DNA of 64,000 nt from Schistocerca nitens (GCF_023898315.1 NC_064622.1:163328178-163392177); one strand, 5' to 3'. Counted from the stretch's first letter, positions 43,420 to 55,634 are shown. The notes: generated from the letters alone by a model not told the origin. Program-made: numbers and translations.

Positions 43420-44825
43420 GTACGGACATGAATATTTGCTGTGTGGTTTGATGTGAGGTTGGATTTACATGGCGAGCAGTAGGGCAACTGTAGCAGGATT
43501 GGAATCAGAACAGAGTGGCGCAGGCTGAGCGAACTATTCCTGCAGTACGTGCACAACGAGAGCTTAGCATCGAAAAGTGAACAGACTAGTAATCGTGAAC
43601 GTACTGGCCCCAGCAGCACAGTGATGCGGAATGCGAGTCGTAGACAGCACTGTGAGTGACGTCTAAAGCTGCAGATGGCCTATTCTTCGCCTACGCGTGG
43701 TCGAAGACGAGGTGTTCGCAGCCATCGCCCCTGTGCTGCAGGCAAAGTGCGACACGCGCGCGAATTCGCAACGAGGAGTATCTGCGTGACCATTGGTAAT
43801 AGAAACTTTAATCGGCAGACTTCAATCAACTTGCTACACTCCTGTAATTGCTAGTATAAGTGTTGGCAGTCCTACAGTATCCCACGAGCTTATGTTACGT
43901 AGTTGCAACTCGTACTATAGTACTACGGAACCTGCAGCATTTAGACTACTCGTCAGAAAATACCCCAGATCCGAGCATCGGGCCGCAAGATGAAAGACCC
44001 TTGCTATGTCGGCATAGCCATCTACCTGTGATCGACTTGCAATGGGGTTAAGGAGCTGAGGCAAAATAAGTCTTTTAGATAGTAGTTAACGTGTATGAGT
44101 GTAAGAGAGTCATTAAAAACACACATATTGCGTTACCCATAAGCGACGCTGTCGATACACATTAATCTAAAAGCAACAAGCCCGTTTCGTCCGACCATAT
44201 CCTCTTATTACAATCTGCCAGCTAAATGCGTCGTGCCCTTAGGCTAAACATAAACGAGCCTAACCCGGTGACTCCTCAAATATCTCTCAGAGCTCTGGCA
44301 AGTGCCTAAAACCAATAATGATAAAATTATGAGCTTAGTAGTGTCGACATAGGGACCCTACCGACCACGTCTTGCGGAAATGTAGCCGCTGCCCTCCCAC
44401 GTTTCAGTGACAAGCTCTTACATTGCGCTCGCACCCACAAGACTCTCGCAAAATTAATTCTGTAAGAAGCTTCGATATGCTCAGTATGCACAAAAATGCA
44501 CGATAATGAATTTTAAAGAAAGTGTATTGCTATTTCAACAGGCGTTGCAGCACTGCATTTGCGCTTCGTTTCAAGTAATTTTACTTCACGTTGACCGCTG
44601 TGGCTAGTTTGAATTGTGAGACAAAAAGTTACGACCACTACTCGCAGTAAGAGAGAATGTCACGTGATGGTTTTGCGGACCCGTGACTCGGCGAGGGAAG
44701 TTTGAAAGAGGAACGGGGCAAATCCACAAGCATTCTAGCGACCATACGGGCCGCAAATGGGAGAATCCACTGACATGCGCAACTCTGGCAAAGGAAAGAT
44801 TGTCACGTCGCGGCACATGGAACGG
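43420..44825. other. Unassigned 1.4-kb stretch
   Basis: Several CpG-containing blocks but no recognised gene or repeat. It lies between the two candidate exons and would be intronic if they are real. Confidence 0.4.
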
Positions 44826-45491
44826 GCATCTCATCTAGTCGGCTGTTTACATGTTGTTGTCGTGAGCATCCATGGAAAGTTGGCGGACGGTAAGGGGTTA
44901 ATATACGCGCCGCGTCACAGAATGGCGCAGTCGGAGGCTATGAAATGCAAGACAGGCAGTGAGCCGCGGCAAACCTAACGACAGAATGCAATGCTGGTGC
45001 AGCCACAAGTGTTTCGAAGCCCGCCGTTCATCAGAGGGGCTCCCCATGATGACGTAACGACATCGTCAGTCGCGATTGCAGTGGGTACGGCATTATCGAG
45101 ACTGGACCGTGGACCAGTGGAAACGTGTCGCCTTGTCAGGTAACCACTTTCCTTGTTACTCCAGGTCGGTGGTCGTGTGACGCCATAATCCAGGTGAGCC
45201 GCGCCATGGACGGAGGCTGGTTGGGGGGCAGTATTATATTAAGGGGGACATTAACCTGGGCTTCCACGAGGTCTACGGTACCTGTAATGGTGTAGAAGTC
45301 GCCGTGACAGCGATGGATTACGTGAATAGTAATTTGGACGGCATGCCTCTCTTCGTGCTCGATGTCTCTCGCGACGGCGGAAATTGCGTCATCTGTGCGT
45401 ACACATCTGGCGCCACATACCTCCGGAGACCTACTGATGACTGCTCTAATCCATGCCATAAATGACCGCTACTGTACAGCGCTCCAAAGCT
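44826..45491 (+). pseudogene. Tc1-like transposase fragment, decayed
   Basis: The stretch from GCATCTCATCTAGTCGGCTG onward matches, at DNA level and from memory, a grasshopper Tc1-like transposase region. Readable pieces are a ME(R)ASHLVGCLHVVVVSIHGK-like start, a degraded first Asp region near 45125, and a C-terminal LCVHIWRHIPPETY followed by SMP. The second Asp and Glu motifs are erased by deletions. The minus-strand 107-codon frame over 45136-45459 is a shadow. Confidence 0.55.
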
Positions 45492-45508
45492 ACATCAGAC
45501 GCTATCTA

Positions 45509-45774
45509 TATGGGGTATTCCAGGAGACTTGATCAATATTCAGGAATATTCGAACCCAAAAATCGTAGTAAGCATTGCTCTACGACGCGTACCTTCAAAG
45601 TTACGACTACTGTTTCATCTTCACTACTGTGAAACACATCTCGCCTACTAAACAAGCGCGCATAGCCTTTAACGTATGCATCTTAGAGCCAGTGTTTGCT
45701 AGGCTTTTATGCTCCGAATGATCGTACCTGTCATATCCCTGAACACTGACAGCTCCTCCTGGAACACACTGTAT
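45509..45774. mobile_element. Short inverted-repeat element (possible MITE, ~265 bp)
   Basis: The left end TATGGGGTATTCCAGGAG and right end CTCCTGGAACACACTGTAT are imperfect inverses. The interior is non-coding. The resemblance to a known grasshopper repeat is from memory only. Confidence 0.4.
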
Positions 45775-47585
45775 AAATAAACAAAATTAAACTAAGTAGG
45801 ATCGTTAGTGTAAGTATTGCAAAATTAAAATAGTATCCTAATTAACTGCGTCGTCCTAGCCATTCCTCCCAGTACATTTACACATGTCTAGACTGCGTGT
45901 GCATAAACGGGTACACAGAGTGCACAAAAAAGATATAAAAAATTTTAGAATGTTTCTCAGAAGACAAAAAGAAGCATCTTTTTCTGTGACAAAAGATGTT
46001 TAATGTACGTGTTATGACCAGACAAAACCAAAATTGCCTGGTCATAACTCTTGAGTTCTTTGATTGCTCTGGGAGATTGCTCATCTGAGCTACAACATAC
46101 GAAATATTAGTTCATTTTATTATATGAATAAGTGAAATGATTTGTTTAACTTGATTCAGTCCTTTCCCACAGGAGTGGCTGATAATTTACAACTGTGGTT
46201 GATTATTAAACCATCACTTGATATGATAATTAATCAATTTTTCTCCTGAAGTACAATGTTTAACATTGACAAAAGTACATGTCCATCTGCGACTATAATA
46301 ACTATTTGGTGCTACTGGATGATGATGTCTGCTTCAGCTTAGGTCACGAAAGGGGCAGAGCGCTTTCATGCTCGGCTCTATATTGACCTCCGTGAGAGGG
46401 TGCTGCGTCGTTGAGAGAGAGGCGTAGTCTTCTGCAGTGCCTCCCATTCACCGTTGCGGATTGCAGTAACAGCTGGTTAAAGTCTGCGGTATCGATCTCC
46501 GGTTCCGAATTTCGTGTGGCACCGCAACCTCTCAACGTCACCAAAGTACAATTTACTGACAGACATTCTAGAAGAGTAGTTGTTCCTTTGGTTGAAGGTA
46601 CAGCTATTGTTCGTGTAACACCTGGTTGTTTCTGAGTGCGTCAGGAACTATTAGCACATTAAAGTCAATTGTGTATTAACGTAAACGGATGAAATTTTCA
46701 GCAACATCTCTATGCAGCGTTCATCATGCGGCAGTTTGAATATCCTCTGAACACTATTAACACTCAAAAACCTTCATGGTGCTCTAGCAGGGAAATGCTT
46801 CTCCTGTGAAATTTTCGTCACATAAAGTGCTTCTTTTTTTCTCTCCTCTAAACAATCTAAAATTTTATATATGTAGTTTTTTTTACGCCGTGTATGTGAA
46901 TGTTGATCATGCCTTGAAACATTTCTGTTTACGTCTGTATGTGCACTAATTAATTTGATACGGATGTTGCACGTTAATGTAAATGTGATCAATTTTGTTG
47001 ACTAATATAGAATTAAGAAGAGATTTATTTAGAATTCAATAGTGCAGATGTTGGCAAAACAGTCTGAATTTGCGGTATTTGATCTTGGTCCTCACATTCC
47101 GGATAAGTACTAGAAAGAAAAGGCAAGGAAAAGTGCCAATGAAAACCACTATCAGAAGGAGAGGCAGGACTGTATTCCTGACTTCCAATTGCAATGACAC
47201 AAGGGACGGAAACAGGAATTGGCATTTTCAACACACATCATCCAGTGGGTTGTGTGTGGTAGGTTTTTTTCGTGTCAGGAAACAAAATTTCCTAGGTTTC
47301 TTTTGGCTGTAATTACACTAAAATAAGTAATACCTAAGAATAATAACATTTTTAAATGGACACATAGAAAATAGACATTATAAACGGACAATAAAAATGA
47401 AGTAAACTACGGGAAAAAATTGTCCTCCGCTTTCGGGCCACATATACAGCGTTTTCGCTACCTGTCATATTTGCATAGCACGAGGAATGCTGTGCACATC
47501 TTAGCATTTGCGAGACGGTCAGCTGCCCTCCACGCCAACAGAAGGTTGATAATCTGCTGAATTTCTTATAGTGGAAAGTAAGCGG
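45775..47585. other. Unassigned 1.8-kb stretch
   Basis: A CpG-containing block at 46330-46640 has frames on both strands without domains. A minus-strand hydrophobic frame near 47020-47250 is discussed under rejected items. Confidence 0.4.
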
Positions 47586-47800
47586 CATTGGAATTTAACG
47601 TCCCGTCGACGAGAAGATCATTAGAGACGGCGCAAACCTCCGACTTGGGGAAGTGGGGCAAGACATCGGACACGAATTTTACGGTGCAGCACCTGTCATA
47701 AATAATTAAAGGAAACACGGGAAAATCTACACCCAGACTTCCGAAAGGCGGTTTTTTAACCCCAGTCGTGAAGACAAGATCAGTTCTTAACCACTGTGGC
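47586..47800 (-). mobile_element. Diverged copy of the GTTTAACGTCCCGTCGAC SINE
   Basis: It carries ATTTAACGTCCCGTCGACGA, TCATTAGAGACGGCGCAA, a GGAAACACGGGAAAATCTAC block, and a head with TTCTTAACCACTGTGGC. Many substitutions compared with the copy at 4150-4395 make it an old insertion. Confidence 0.65.
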
Positions 47801-48006
47801 TCGATGGTGACTAGTAGCTGACGAAAACGCTGTAGCCGTGGCCGTTTTCTGCATGAGCACGATTTCTTTACTCACAGGAGCAGAAAGCGTTCGGAGATAA
47901 AAGAGAAGCTCGAGACAGACAGACATGAGGAATGGAATGCAACAATCGCAAGATGGACATATATTTGAAAGAGGTTAACACGGGATCAGTAAAGGTGCTG
48001 GCTTAC

Positions 48007-48080
48007 CAATGCAATGGCAATCATGACCAGAAAGTTTGCCATGATGCCAACCCGTTTGGCTCTGTCGAACATTTTAATCA
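48007..48080 (-). CDS. Putative short exon of the same unrecognised membrane protein
   Basis: On the minus strand a pyrimidine-rich tract ending TTTGTTCTTTTCCAG is followed by 74 open bases (two bases completing a codon, then 24 codons) and a strong donor GTAAGC. The peptide IKMFDRAKRVGIMANFLVMI (then AIAL) is a basic segment followed by a hydrophobic one. It ends exactly on a codon boundary, compatible with the phase-0 start of the candidate exon at 43101. Both splice motifs are good, but 74 bp is short enough for chance. If MFDR is the start, the upstream exon would be untranslated. Confidence 0.35.
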
Positions 48081-48125
48081 CTGGAAAAGAACAAATATTA
48101 ATACGTTAGTAAATGTCAGACGCTT

Positions 48126-48213
48126 CAAAAATGGCTCTGAGTACTATGGGACTTAACTTCTGAGGTCATCAGTCCCCTAGAACTTAGAACTACTTAAACC
48201 TAACTAACCTAAG
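48126..48213 (-). mobile_element. 5'-truncated SINE fragment
   Basis: Only the tail part (CAAAAATGGCTCTGAGTACT through CCTAACTAACCTAAGGAT) is present. No clear target duplication is visible. It lies just upstream (minus-strand sense) of the candidate exon at 48080. Confidence 0.8.
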
Positions 48214-50601
48214 GATATTTGTATCTTAGAAACAATTAGTAAAGGAACTGGAAGATATTACGTGAACATCCGCATAATATGGAGCGCAGCCATCTTTGGA
48301 AAGCAAACCAACCAGCTCCTACTTACAGTCTATACTTACAAGTCCTAAATGGTTCCAAGCCTACCCCATTCATTCCTGTTATTAACAGTAGTTCACATCA
48401 AGGAGTGAGTAATTTCAGCTGGTGCTGGCTTACAAGCAGGTCATTTTAGAATTGATCGAATGTATGGTGGGTCTGAATTCTCTATGACAGGCTTGTAGTT
48501 TACCTTGCCACAATTTGATACCACTAAGGAAATTTTAAACGAAAAACCTTTATGAATGATTCTGTTTACTGTTCTAAACGGACGAGATATCACTCCTACC
48601 AAATTATTTCCCAGCCTCTCACGTATTCACTGTTGAAGATTACATCGCGTGAGGTAATCCACTGTTACCTCAGACAGAGACTACTGAAGCGCAGTGCGGT
48701 TGATATTAACGTCACATGTGAGGCTAAGTGCGTCCGCTCCACATTCTGGCGGTCTTCGCGCTCTAGCCGACAAGCAGCTGAGTTGAATTTCACTATTGAT
48801 AATCAAACCCACATAACTTTTATATCACCGTACGCTGATTCTGAAGCTCACGGTAAAAAAGAAAATAAATTGAACAGCTCTAGAATAAACGAACTTGGGG
48901 CCACATTGCACCGGCATCATCAAAGTGCTCCCTCATCGTATTGCTAGGGTGATCAACCGGTTTTGGAAATATTTATCCAATTTTTTCGAGAAGTTATTAG
49001 TCTAACGAAATTGTTAATCGTCCATTCCTTCTACCTAGTGATTGTCCTGGGTATCTACAACATTCTTTTATTCCTAAAATGACTGTTTTACATTTGCTAC
49101 GACCAAGTTCGCTACATTCTCTAATCATTTTAAAACGTTCCTTGTTAATAGTAGTGTTTCAGTGCCTGCAAACGTTACTTTCATCCTATCGCAGAGAGGT
49201 TGTTTGGTAGTTCCCGTTGGTGAAGTTAAATCTTTAAAGCTACTGGCCCTAAGCGGCATTCATCAGTTACCTATAATAGTCTATTTCCGTTTATCGCAAG
49301 CAAATCATTCCACGTGCCATGCGGTATTTAACACTGGCAGCCTAACGAGAGACAGTCAATAAATTCACACTGACTGACTCAATCCTTAAAACATTATTCC
49401 CAGGATCTAAGCCTCGTACATACCGAAAAGTTCGCAAAGTTCTACCAAGTCTGAGGCAGAGTATTAGACATGTCGAGACTATCGATTGAGAAGCCACCTT
49501 CATCGCTCAAACTTCCACGTCCCTTACACATCAGCTCGGAAATTTAATTGAGTTGTACCACATGCAAGGCAGAGCGCAGTGAGACAAGACACAACTCCTG
49601 TTCTGGCTGTCCACAGGGGCAGATACGGTCACAAGTGCGGGCGGCGTTGAGAACAGCCTGCCCTGATCATCTGCCGCGTTAGCTGCTTCTGTTACCAACA
49701 TCCCATCTGAGTGTTATAGCTGATCCTGGCGCACGGATAAACTTTGTACTGATGGAGGATCTTTCTCTGCGTGAAGCCCAGTGAGAAGTTTCACCCTATC
49801 TATCAAGATAAACGTAGTAGGCTGAGATCCCTTCAGATATCGATTGTAACTAAAATATTTATGTTACAATAGTCACAAGCCGTATCACATCGTTGCTTCT
49901 TGACACTACAACAGATTAATATTTCAAAATTCCAAGTTTAAATCCAACTCACATATTCCACTAAAATCTGTGCATCATTAGTGCTTATTGAATATCCTCA
50001 TTTCAGATTCTATACAGAGAAGACTAAACCTAATTAATGTGTTTTGTACGTCAAATGATTTGCTTGTACCATATTTGAACTTTCTATTATAATTTCTAGA
50101 ATTCTACGTCTTGTGACAAATTCTCCACGATACTTCAGCGAACAAGTAGTTCCCGATTGCTACTGATTCACTGAGGTCGGCTTCCTACATGCATAGATCG
50201 TTATCTTCTACATCCGCTCCCGCTCCTGTCTTGTCTAATTAACAAGCATAGTGACCTACAACTGAGTCAGGCGTGAAACCCTACTGTGAGCCGAGAAAAA
50301 GGCAAAGCGTTCCCGTCCAGCGTGGTCCGTTCCCGGCGGCGATTACAAGGAAACTGCGACCCCTAGTCGGTATTCCGCCGCGGCCACCCCCACAACTACG
50401 ACTGCACGGACAGCAAGAGGAACAAAGTTTTGGAGGGGGTAACGCCGCCCCATGCAGAGCAGAAGTCATAAGGAACCACCGGAAGATGGCAACAGCTCTG
50501 TTTGTTGAAAGGACGCGGCCTAGGAGGACAAATGAGAAAATTATAACTACCTGCTGGCCATAAAAAAATATCCAAAACCATACAAAATGTTTCAGGTAAG
50601 G
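48214..50601. other. Unassigned 2.4-kb stretch
   Basis: Contains frames up to 131 codons (48552-48947 plus) and a CpG-rich block (50270-50560) with overlapping proline- and arginine-rich frames on both strands. None shows a domain or splice support. Confidence 0.4.
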
Positions 50602-50619
50602 TGCCTATGTCTGTGTTGT

Positions 50620-51926
50620 CGTTGTGGTCTTCAGTCCTGAGACTGGTTTGATGCAGCTCTCCATGCTACCCTATCCTGTGCAAGCTTCTTCATCTCCCAG
50701 TACTTACTGCAACCTACATCCTTCTGAATCTGCTTAGTGCATTCATCTCTTGGTCTCCCTCTACGATTTTTACCCTCCACGCTGCCCTCCAATGCCAAAT
50801 TTATGATCCCTTGATGCCTCAGAACATGTCCTACTAACCGGTCCCGTCGTTTTGTCAATTTGTGCCATAAACTCCTCTTCTCCCCAATTCTATTCAATAC
50901 TTCATCATTAGTTATGTGATCTACCCATCTAATCTTCAGCATTCTTCTGTAGCACCACATTTCGAAAGCTTCTCTTCTTGTCCAAACTATTTATCGTCCA
51001 TGTTTCACTTCCATATATGGCTACACTCCATACAGATACTTTCAGAAACGACTTCCTGACACTTAAATCTATACTCGATGTCAACAAATTTCTCTTCTTC
51101 AGAAACGCTTTCCTTGCCATTGCCAGTCTACATTTTATATCCTCCCTACTTCGACCATCATCAGTTATTTTGCTCCCCAAATACCAAAACTCCTTTACTA
51201 CTTTAAGTGTCTCATTTCCTAATCTAATTCCCGCAGCATCACCCGACTTAATTCGACCACATTCCATTATCCTCGTTTTGCTTTTGTTGATGTTCATCTT
51301 ATATCCTCCTTTCAAGACACTGTCCATTCCGTTCAACTGCTCTTCCAAGTCCTTTGCAGTCTCTGATAGAATTACAGTGTCATCGGCGAACCTCAAAGTT
51401 TTTATTTCTTCTCCATGGATTTTAATATCTACTCCGAATTTTTCTTTTGTTTCCTTTACTGCTTGCTGAATATACAGATTGAATAACATCGGGGAGAGGC
51501 TACAAGCCTGTCTGACTCCCTTCCCAACCACTGCTTCCCTTTCATGCCCCTCGACTCTTATAACTGCTATCTTGTTTCTGTACAAATTGTAAATAGCCTT
51601 TCGCTCCCTGTATTTTACCCCTGCCACCTTGAGAATTTGAAAGAGAGTATTCCAGTCAACATTGTCAAAGGCTTTCTCTAAGTCTACAAACGCTAGAAAC
51701 GTAGGTTTGCCTGTCCTTAATCTTTCTTCTAAGATAAGTCGTAAGGTCAGTATTGCCTCACGTGTTCCAATATTTCTACGGAATCCAAACTGATCTTCCC
51801 TGAAGTCGGCTTCTACCAGTTTTTCCATTCGTCTGTAAAGAATTCGTGTTAGTATTTTGCAGCTGTGTCTTATTAAACTGATAGTTCGGTAATTTTCACA
51901 TCTGTCAACACCTGCTTTCTTTGGGA
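50620..51926 (-). mobile_element. 5'-truncated RTE-like LINE with 18-bp target duplication
   Basis: TGCCTATGTCTGTGTTGT (50602-50619) and TGCCTATGTCTGTATTGT (51927-51944) flank the insert and differ once. The insert is the 3' part of a non-LTR element: a 330-residue reverse transcriptase core with GVDRCENYRTISLIRHSCKI, DQFGFRR, AFVDLEKAFDNVDWNTLF, GVRQACSLSPMLFNLY, the active site FADD (51379-51390), YLGSKITDDG and AIYGSETWTINSLDKKR. One frameshift near 50950 moves the tail (MWCYRRMLKIRWVDHITNDE through RRGRPRDECTKQIQKDVG) into another frame. The first residues of the long frame (MYNTDIG) come from the target site. A related near-full-length copy lies at 59003. Confidence 0.9.
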
Positions 51927-51944
51927 TGCCTATGTCTGTATTGT

Positions 51945-52722
51945 ACAAAATAGTAAGTCTAAGTACTGCTTCTACTTCGACAGGAAAATGTAAGAAATGT
52001 TACTCTTTCTGCAGAGATATCAACATAATTTATCAAGTTATTACTTTTTCTGTCGTGTAGGTGACGTATTTAAATCAACTGCGTACAAATAAATTTGATT
52101 TAAATTTTTAAAATTTTAGATAGCGAGTAGAAACGATCAAAATTTTAGGAGTGAATGCAACATGCTGTACATAATCTTCTGTGCTGGCCAACTGCCTTGT
52201 CGCATTGGAAACGGTGGTTCCCTCCCGACAGTGGATGTGTGACTATGTCGGTACTTTGGGTGGCGTTACCTCAGGGACAGGGACAGGCAAGTCGCCAAGG
52301 TAGCCGTCTGGTTGAAACTGTTGCTCCAGGTCGCTGGTTCGTACAGCATTGGCAGTTTTATTCCTGTATTCAGATAACAACTTTCCTGAAACGTCCGGTA
52401 TAATATAAATTCACAAATACTTACTTCATCTTCTTGAAATTTTGCCAAACGAAACTTCGTTCAGTCTAACACGACTTAATGGTGATACATTATAGAAAAA
52501 CGTTTACCGATTATGTCCGGCATTTATACAATAGTCAACACGTTATATGCCTGCTCCGGCTGCAGAGGTCATTAGAGACCACTTGCTCTCGTAACCTTAA
52601 CTGTCCGGCGACTCAGAATGAATACAGAATGCTTTATGAAAATAGTGCAGTAGGATTTGTCATGCCTTCTCAAAGTCCAACATGTTTGACAAACTCCACC
52701 ACGGAGTGTCGTTATCTAATAG
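51945..52722. other. Unassigned stretch
   Basis: No supported feature; AT-rich with short frames. Confidence 0.4.
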
Positions 52723-52724
52723 TA

Positions 52725-54062
52725 CGAGGGCAGTTCAATAAGTAATGCAACACATTTTTTTTCTGAAACAGGAGTTGTTTTATTCAGCATTGAAATACAC
52801 CAGGTTATTCCCCAATCTTTTAGCTACACAACACTATCTTTCAACGTAATCTCCATTCAATGCTACGGCCTTACGCCACCTTGAAATGAGGGCCTGTATG
52901 CCTGCACGGTACCATTCCACTGGTCGATGTCGGAGCCAACGTCGTACTGCATCAATAACTACTTCATCATCCGCGTAGTGCGTCCCACGGATTGCGTCCT
53001 TCATTGGGCCAAACATGGAAATCCGACGGTGCGAGATCGGGGCTGTAGGGTGCATGAGGAAGAACAGTCCACTGAAGTTTTGTGAGCTCCTCTCGGGTGC
53101 GAAGACTTGTGTGAGGTCTTGCGTTGTCATGAAGAAGGAGAAGTTCGTTCTGATTTTTGTGCCTACGAACACGCTGAAGTCGTTTCTTCAATTTCTGAAG
53201 AGTAGCACAATACACTTCAGAGTTGATCGTTTGACCATGGGGAAGGACATCGAACAGAATAACCCCTTCAGCGTCCCAGAAGACTGTAACCATGACTTTA
53301 CCGGCTGAGGGTATGGCTTTAAACTTTTTCTTGGTAGGGGAGTGGGTGTCGCGCCACTCCATTGATTGCCGTTTTGTTTCAGGTTCGAAGTGATGAACCC
53401 ATGTTTCATCGCCTGTAACAATCTTTGACAAGAAATTGTGACCCTCAGCCACATGACGAGCAAGCAATTCCGCACAGATGGTTCTCCTTTGCTCTTTATG
53501 GTGTTCGGTTAGACAACAAGGGACCCAGCGGGAACAAACCTTTGAATATCCCAACTGGTGAACAATTGTGACAGCACTACCAACAGAGATGTCAAGTTGA
53601 GCACTGAGTTGTTTGATGGTGATCCGTTGATCATCTCGAACGAGTGTGTTCGCACGCTCCGCCATTGCAGGAGTCACAGCTGTGCACGGCCGGCCCGCAC
53701 GCGGGAGATCGGACAGTCTTGCTTGACCTTGCGGCGATGATGACACACGCTTTGCCCAACGACTCACCGTGCTTTTGTCCACTGCCAGATCACCGTAGAC
53801 ATTCTGCAAGCGCCTATGAATATCTGAGATGCCCTGGTTTTCCGCCAAAAGAAACTCGATCACTGCCCGTTGTTTGCAACGCACATCCGTTACAGACGCC
53901 ATTTTAACAGCTCCGTACAGCGCTGCCACCTGTCGGAAGTCAGTGAAACTATACGAGACGAAGGGGGAATGTTTGAAAATATTCCACAAGAAATTTCCGG
54001 TTTTTTCAACCAAAATTGGCCGAGAAAAAAAATGTGTTGCATTACTTATTGAACTGCCCTCG
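52725..54062 (-). mobile_element. Full-length mariner transposon (1338 bp)
   Basis: The left end is CGAGGGCAGTTCAATAAGTA followed by ATGCAACACATTTTTTT. The right end is AATGTGTTGCATTACTTATT plus GAACTGCCCTCG. TA flanks at 52723-52724 and 54063-54064. The transposase is open except for one frameshift. The termini match over more than 30 bp. Confidence 0.93.
52834..53902 (-). pseudogene. Mariner transposase with a single frameshift (DD34D)
   Basis: The start at 53902 (MASVTDVRCKQRAVIEFLLA) is chosen because it begins the conserved N-terminus; the open frame runs 37 codons further upstream into the terminal repeat. It has two helix-turn-helix regions (KSTVSRWAKRV; TIKQLSAQLDISVGSAVTIV), the catalytic blocks VTGDETWVHHFEPE, LLLHDNARPHTS and HAPYSPDLAPSDFH, with 34 residues between the second and third Asp (canonical mariner). 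The frame breaks right after SDFH near 53011-53016, best explained by loss of two bases; the tail (MFGPMKDAIRGTHYADDEVV to ALNGDYVER) follows in the next frame. The length excluding the lesion is about 356 residues. Confidence 0.9.
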
Positions 54063-54298
54063 TAGATGGGCGGTATGAGAGTTCAATTTTTTTTTCTGCA
54101 TATACTGATTTGTGAAACCCAGCTTGCTCCTTCGTGAGATAGAGAAGACAATAGGTTGCAGAACACAAGGCTGATTCAGTGTTTCTTGACTCTTGGAAGG
54201 CCTTCGTACCTGTCTCCCACGTAAGGATATCAGAAAAGATATAGTATTGGATTGAAAACTTTGATCTTATGTGGCTGTTATCCACGAGTCTATATAAT

Positions 54299-55030
54299 AC
54301 AGGGTGACAATTATTGAACTATATGAAATAAAATCGTCATAACTTGTGAACGATTTGCGTTGGGGCGTCCAAACAGCACGGTTGGCCTCGGGGCATGATG
54401 GCAACCAGGTATGGTTTGGTTTAGCGACGAAGCCCACATCCATTTGAAGGGTTCGACAATAAGCAAAACTGACGCATTTGGGGGACTGAGAATCGGCATT
54501 TCACGATCGAGAAGTCTCTTCACCCTCAACAGGTTGTTGTGTGGTGTGCAATGTCAAGTCACGGAATAATTAGTGCAATATTCCTTGATGGCACGGTGAC
54601 TACCGAAGATGATTTCATCCCCATTATCCAAAGTGACCATGATTTCGACAAGATGTGGTTCATGTAAGACGGAGCTCGACCCTATCGAAGCAGGAGAGTG
54701 TTTGATGCCCTGCAGGGGCACTTTGGGGTACCGATAGGCCACTGGCATGGGCCTCGATTGGCCGCCATATTCTCCGGATCTCGACACGTGCGGTCCTTTT
54801 TGTGAGGCTATATTAAAGACAAGGTGTACAGCAATATCCCCATAACCATTAGTGAGCTGTAAACAGCAGTTCAGCAGGTCATCGAAAGCATCGATGTTCC
54901 GACACTTCAGGGGGTCGTGCAGAATTTCGCTATTCGTCTGCGCCACATCATCGCCAATGATGGCAGGCATATCGAACATGTCATAACTTGAATCCGAATA
55001 TCAGTAGTGACGTTAACATGTTGAATAAAG
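54299..55030 (+). pseudogene. DDxD transposase remnant (mariner-related, long spacer)
   Basis: A possible terminus TACAGGGTGACAATTATTGA is at 54299, then transposase sequence with a 5' deletion: VWFSDEAHIHL, HPQQVVVWCAMSSHGII, AIFLDGTVTTEDDFIPII, MWFM followed by a stop in place of Gln and DGARPYRSRRVFDALQGHFG, a decayed third Asp region, and a C-terminus near 54960 with FAIRLRHIIANDGRHIEHV. Several stops and frame changes. The style matches the family at 11181-12910. Confidence 0.75.
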
Positions 55031-55084
55031 TGTGTACAATGAAGATTTTTCTGACTCGTCTCCGGTGATGAATCGACATTTCAC

Positions 55085-55634
55085 TTAAGTGGAAATGTGA
55101 ATACAAGTAATGTGCGCATCTGGGGGTCAACAAATCCCCACGAGATATTATAGTTGCAAAGAGATTACCCTAAGCTGATTTTTTCTGTACCATATCCCGG
55201 CGGAAAGTTTATGAGCCTTTCTTTTTCGTCGAAGCAACTATAACTGCTGTTTCTGATCTTGATGCTCTAAATTATGGATCTTTTCGTCAACTGGAAGAAG
55301 CTGAACCACAGAATTTTAATTGGCAGCAGGATGGTGCACATCCTCATTGGCATAACTCAGTGCGCAATTGATTAAACGACGCTGAACCTTAATACTGGAT
55401 TTGCCGCAAGGTGCCGAATGACAGATCTTGTTTTGCATGACCTCCACGTTCACACACGAGCTGACTCAACGCGACTTTTACATTTGGGGGTTCATAACGG
55501 ATCTTGTGTACGTGTCTGCATTACACGCGGAGGCACCTGAGTTTAGAAACAGCATCGTTGCAACAATTATACCAGACCCACTGATCAATGTTTGGGAAGA
55601 GGTCAGACGAGGTAGTCACATTGAATATTTATAG
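55085..55634 (+). pseudogene. Second DDxD transposase remnant, adjacent
   Basis: Readable pieces: NVRIWGSTNPHE, WQQDGAHPHWHNSVRNWLND (second Asp), a degraded SPDL region (HELTQRDFYIWGFITDLVYV carries the third Asp in context DFYIWGF) and a C-terminus INVWEEVRRGSHIEYL. It differs in sequence from the remnant just upstream, so the two come from different elements. Confidence 0.72.

Noticed and set aside
45136-45459. 107-codon minus-strand frame
   Set aside because: Antisense to a decayed Tc1-like transposase fragment on the plus strand.
47020-47250. Hydrophobic minus-strand frame (about 50 residues, VLPLLLIVVFIGTFPCLFFL) with a good pyrimidine-tract acceptor inside
   Set aside because: Lies between the two candidate exons but ends in a stop, and the acceptor would put the frame elsewhere; I could not fit it into a consistent gene model.
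50273-50563. 96-codon proline/arginine-rich frame
   Set aside because: CpG-rich composition opens frames on both strands; no domain, splice or start support.
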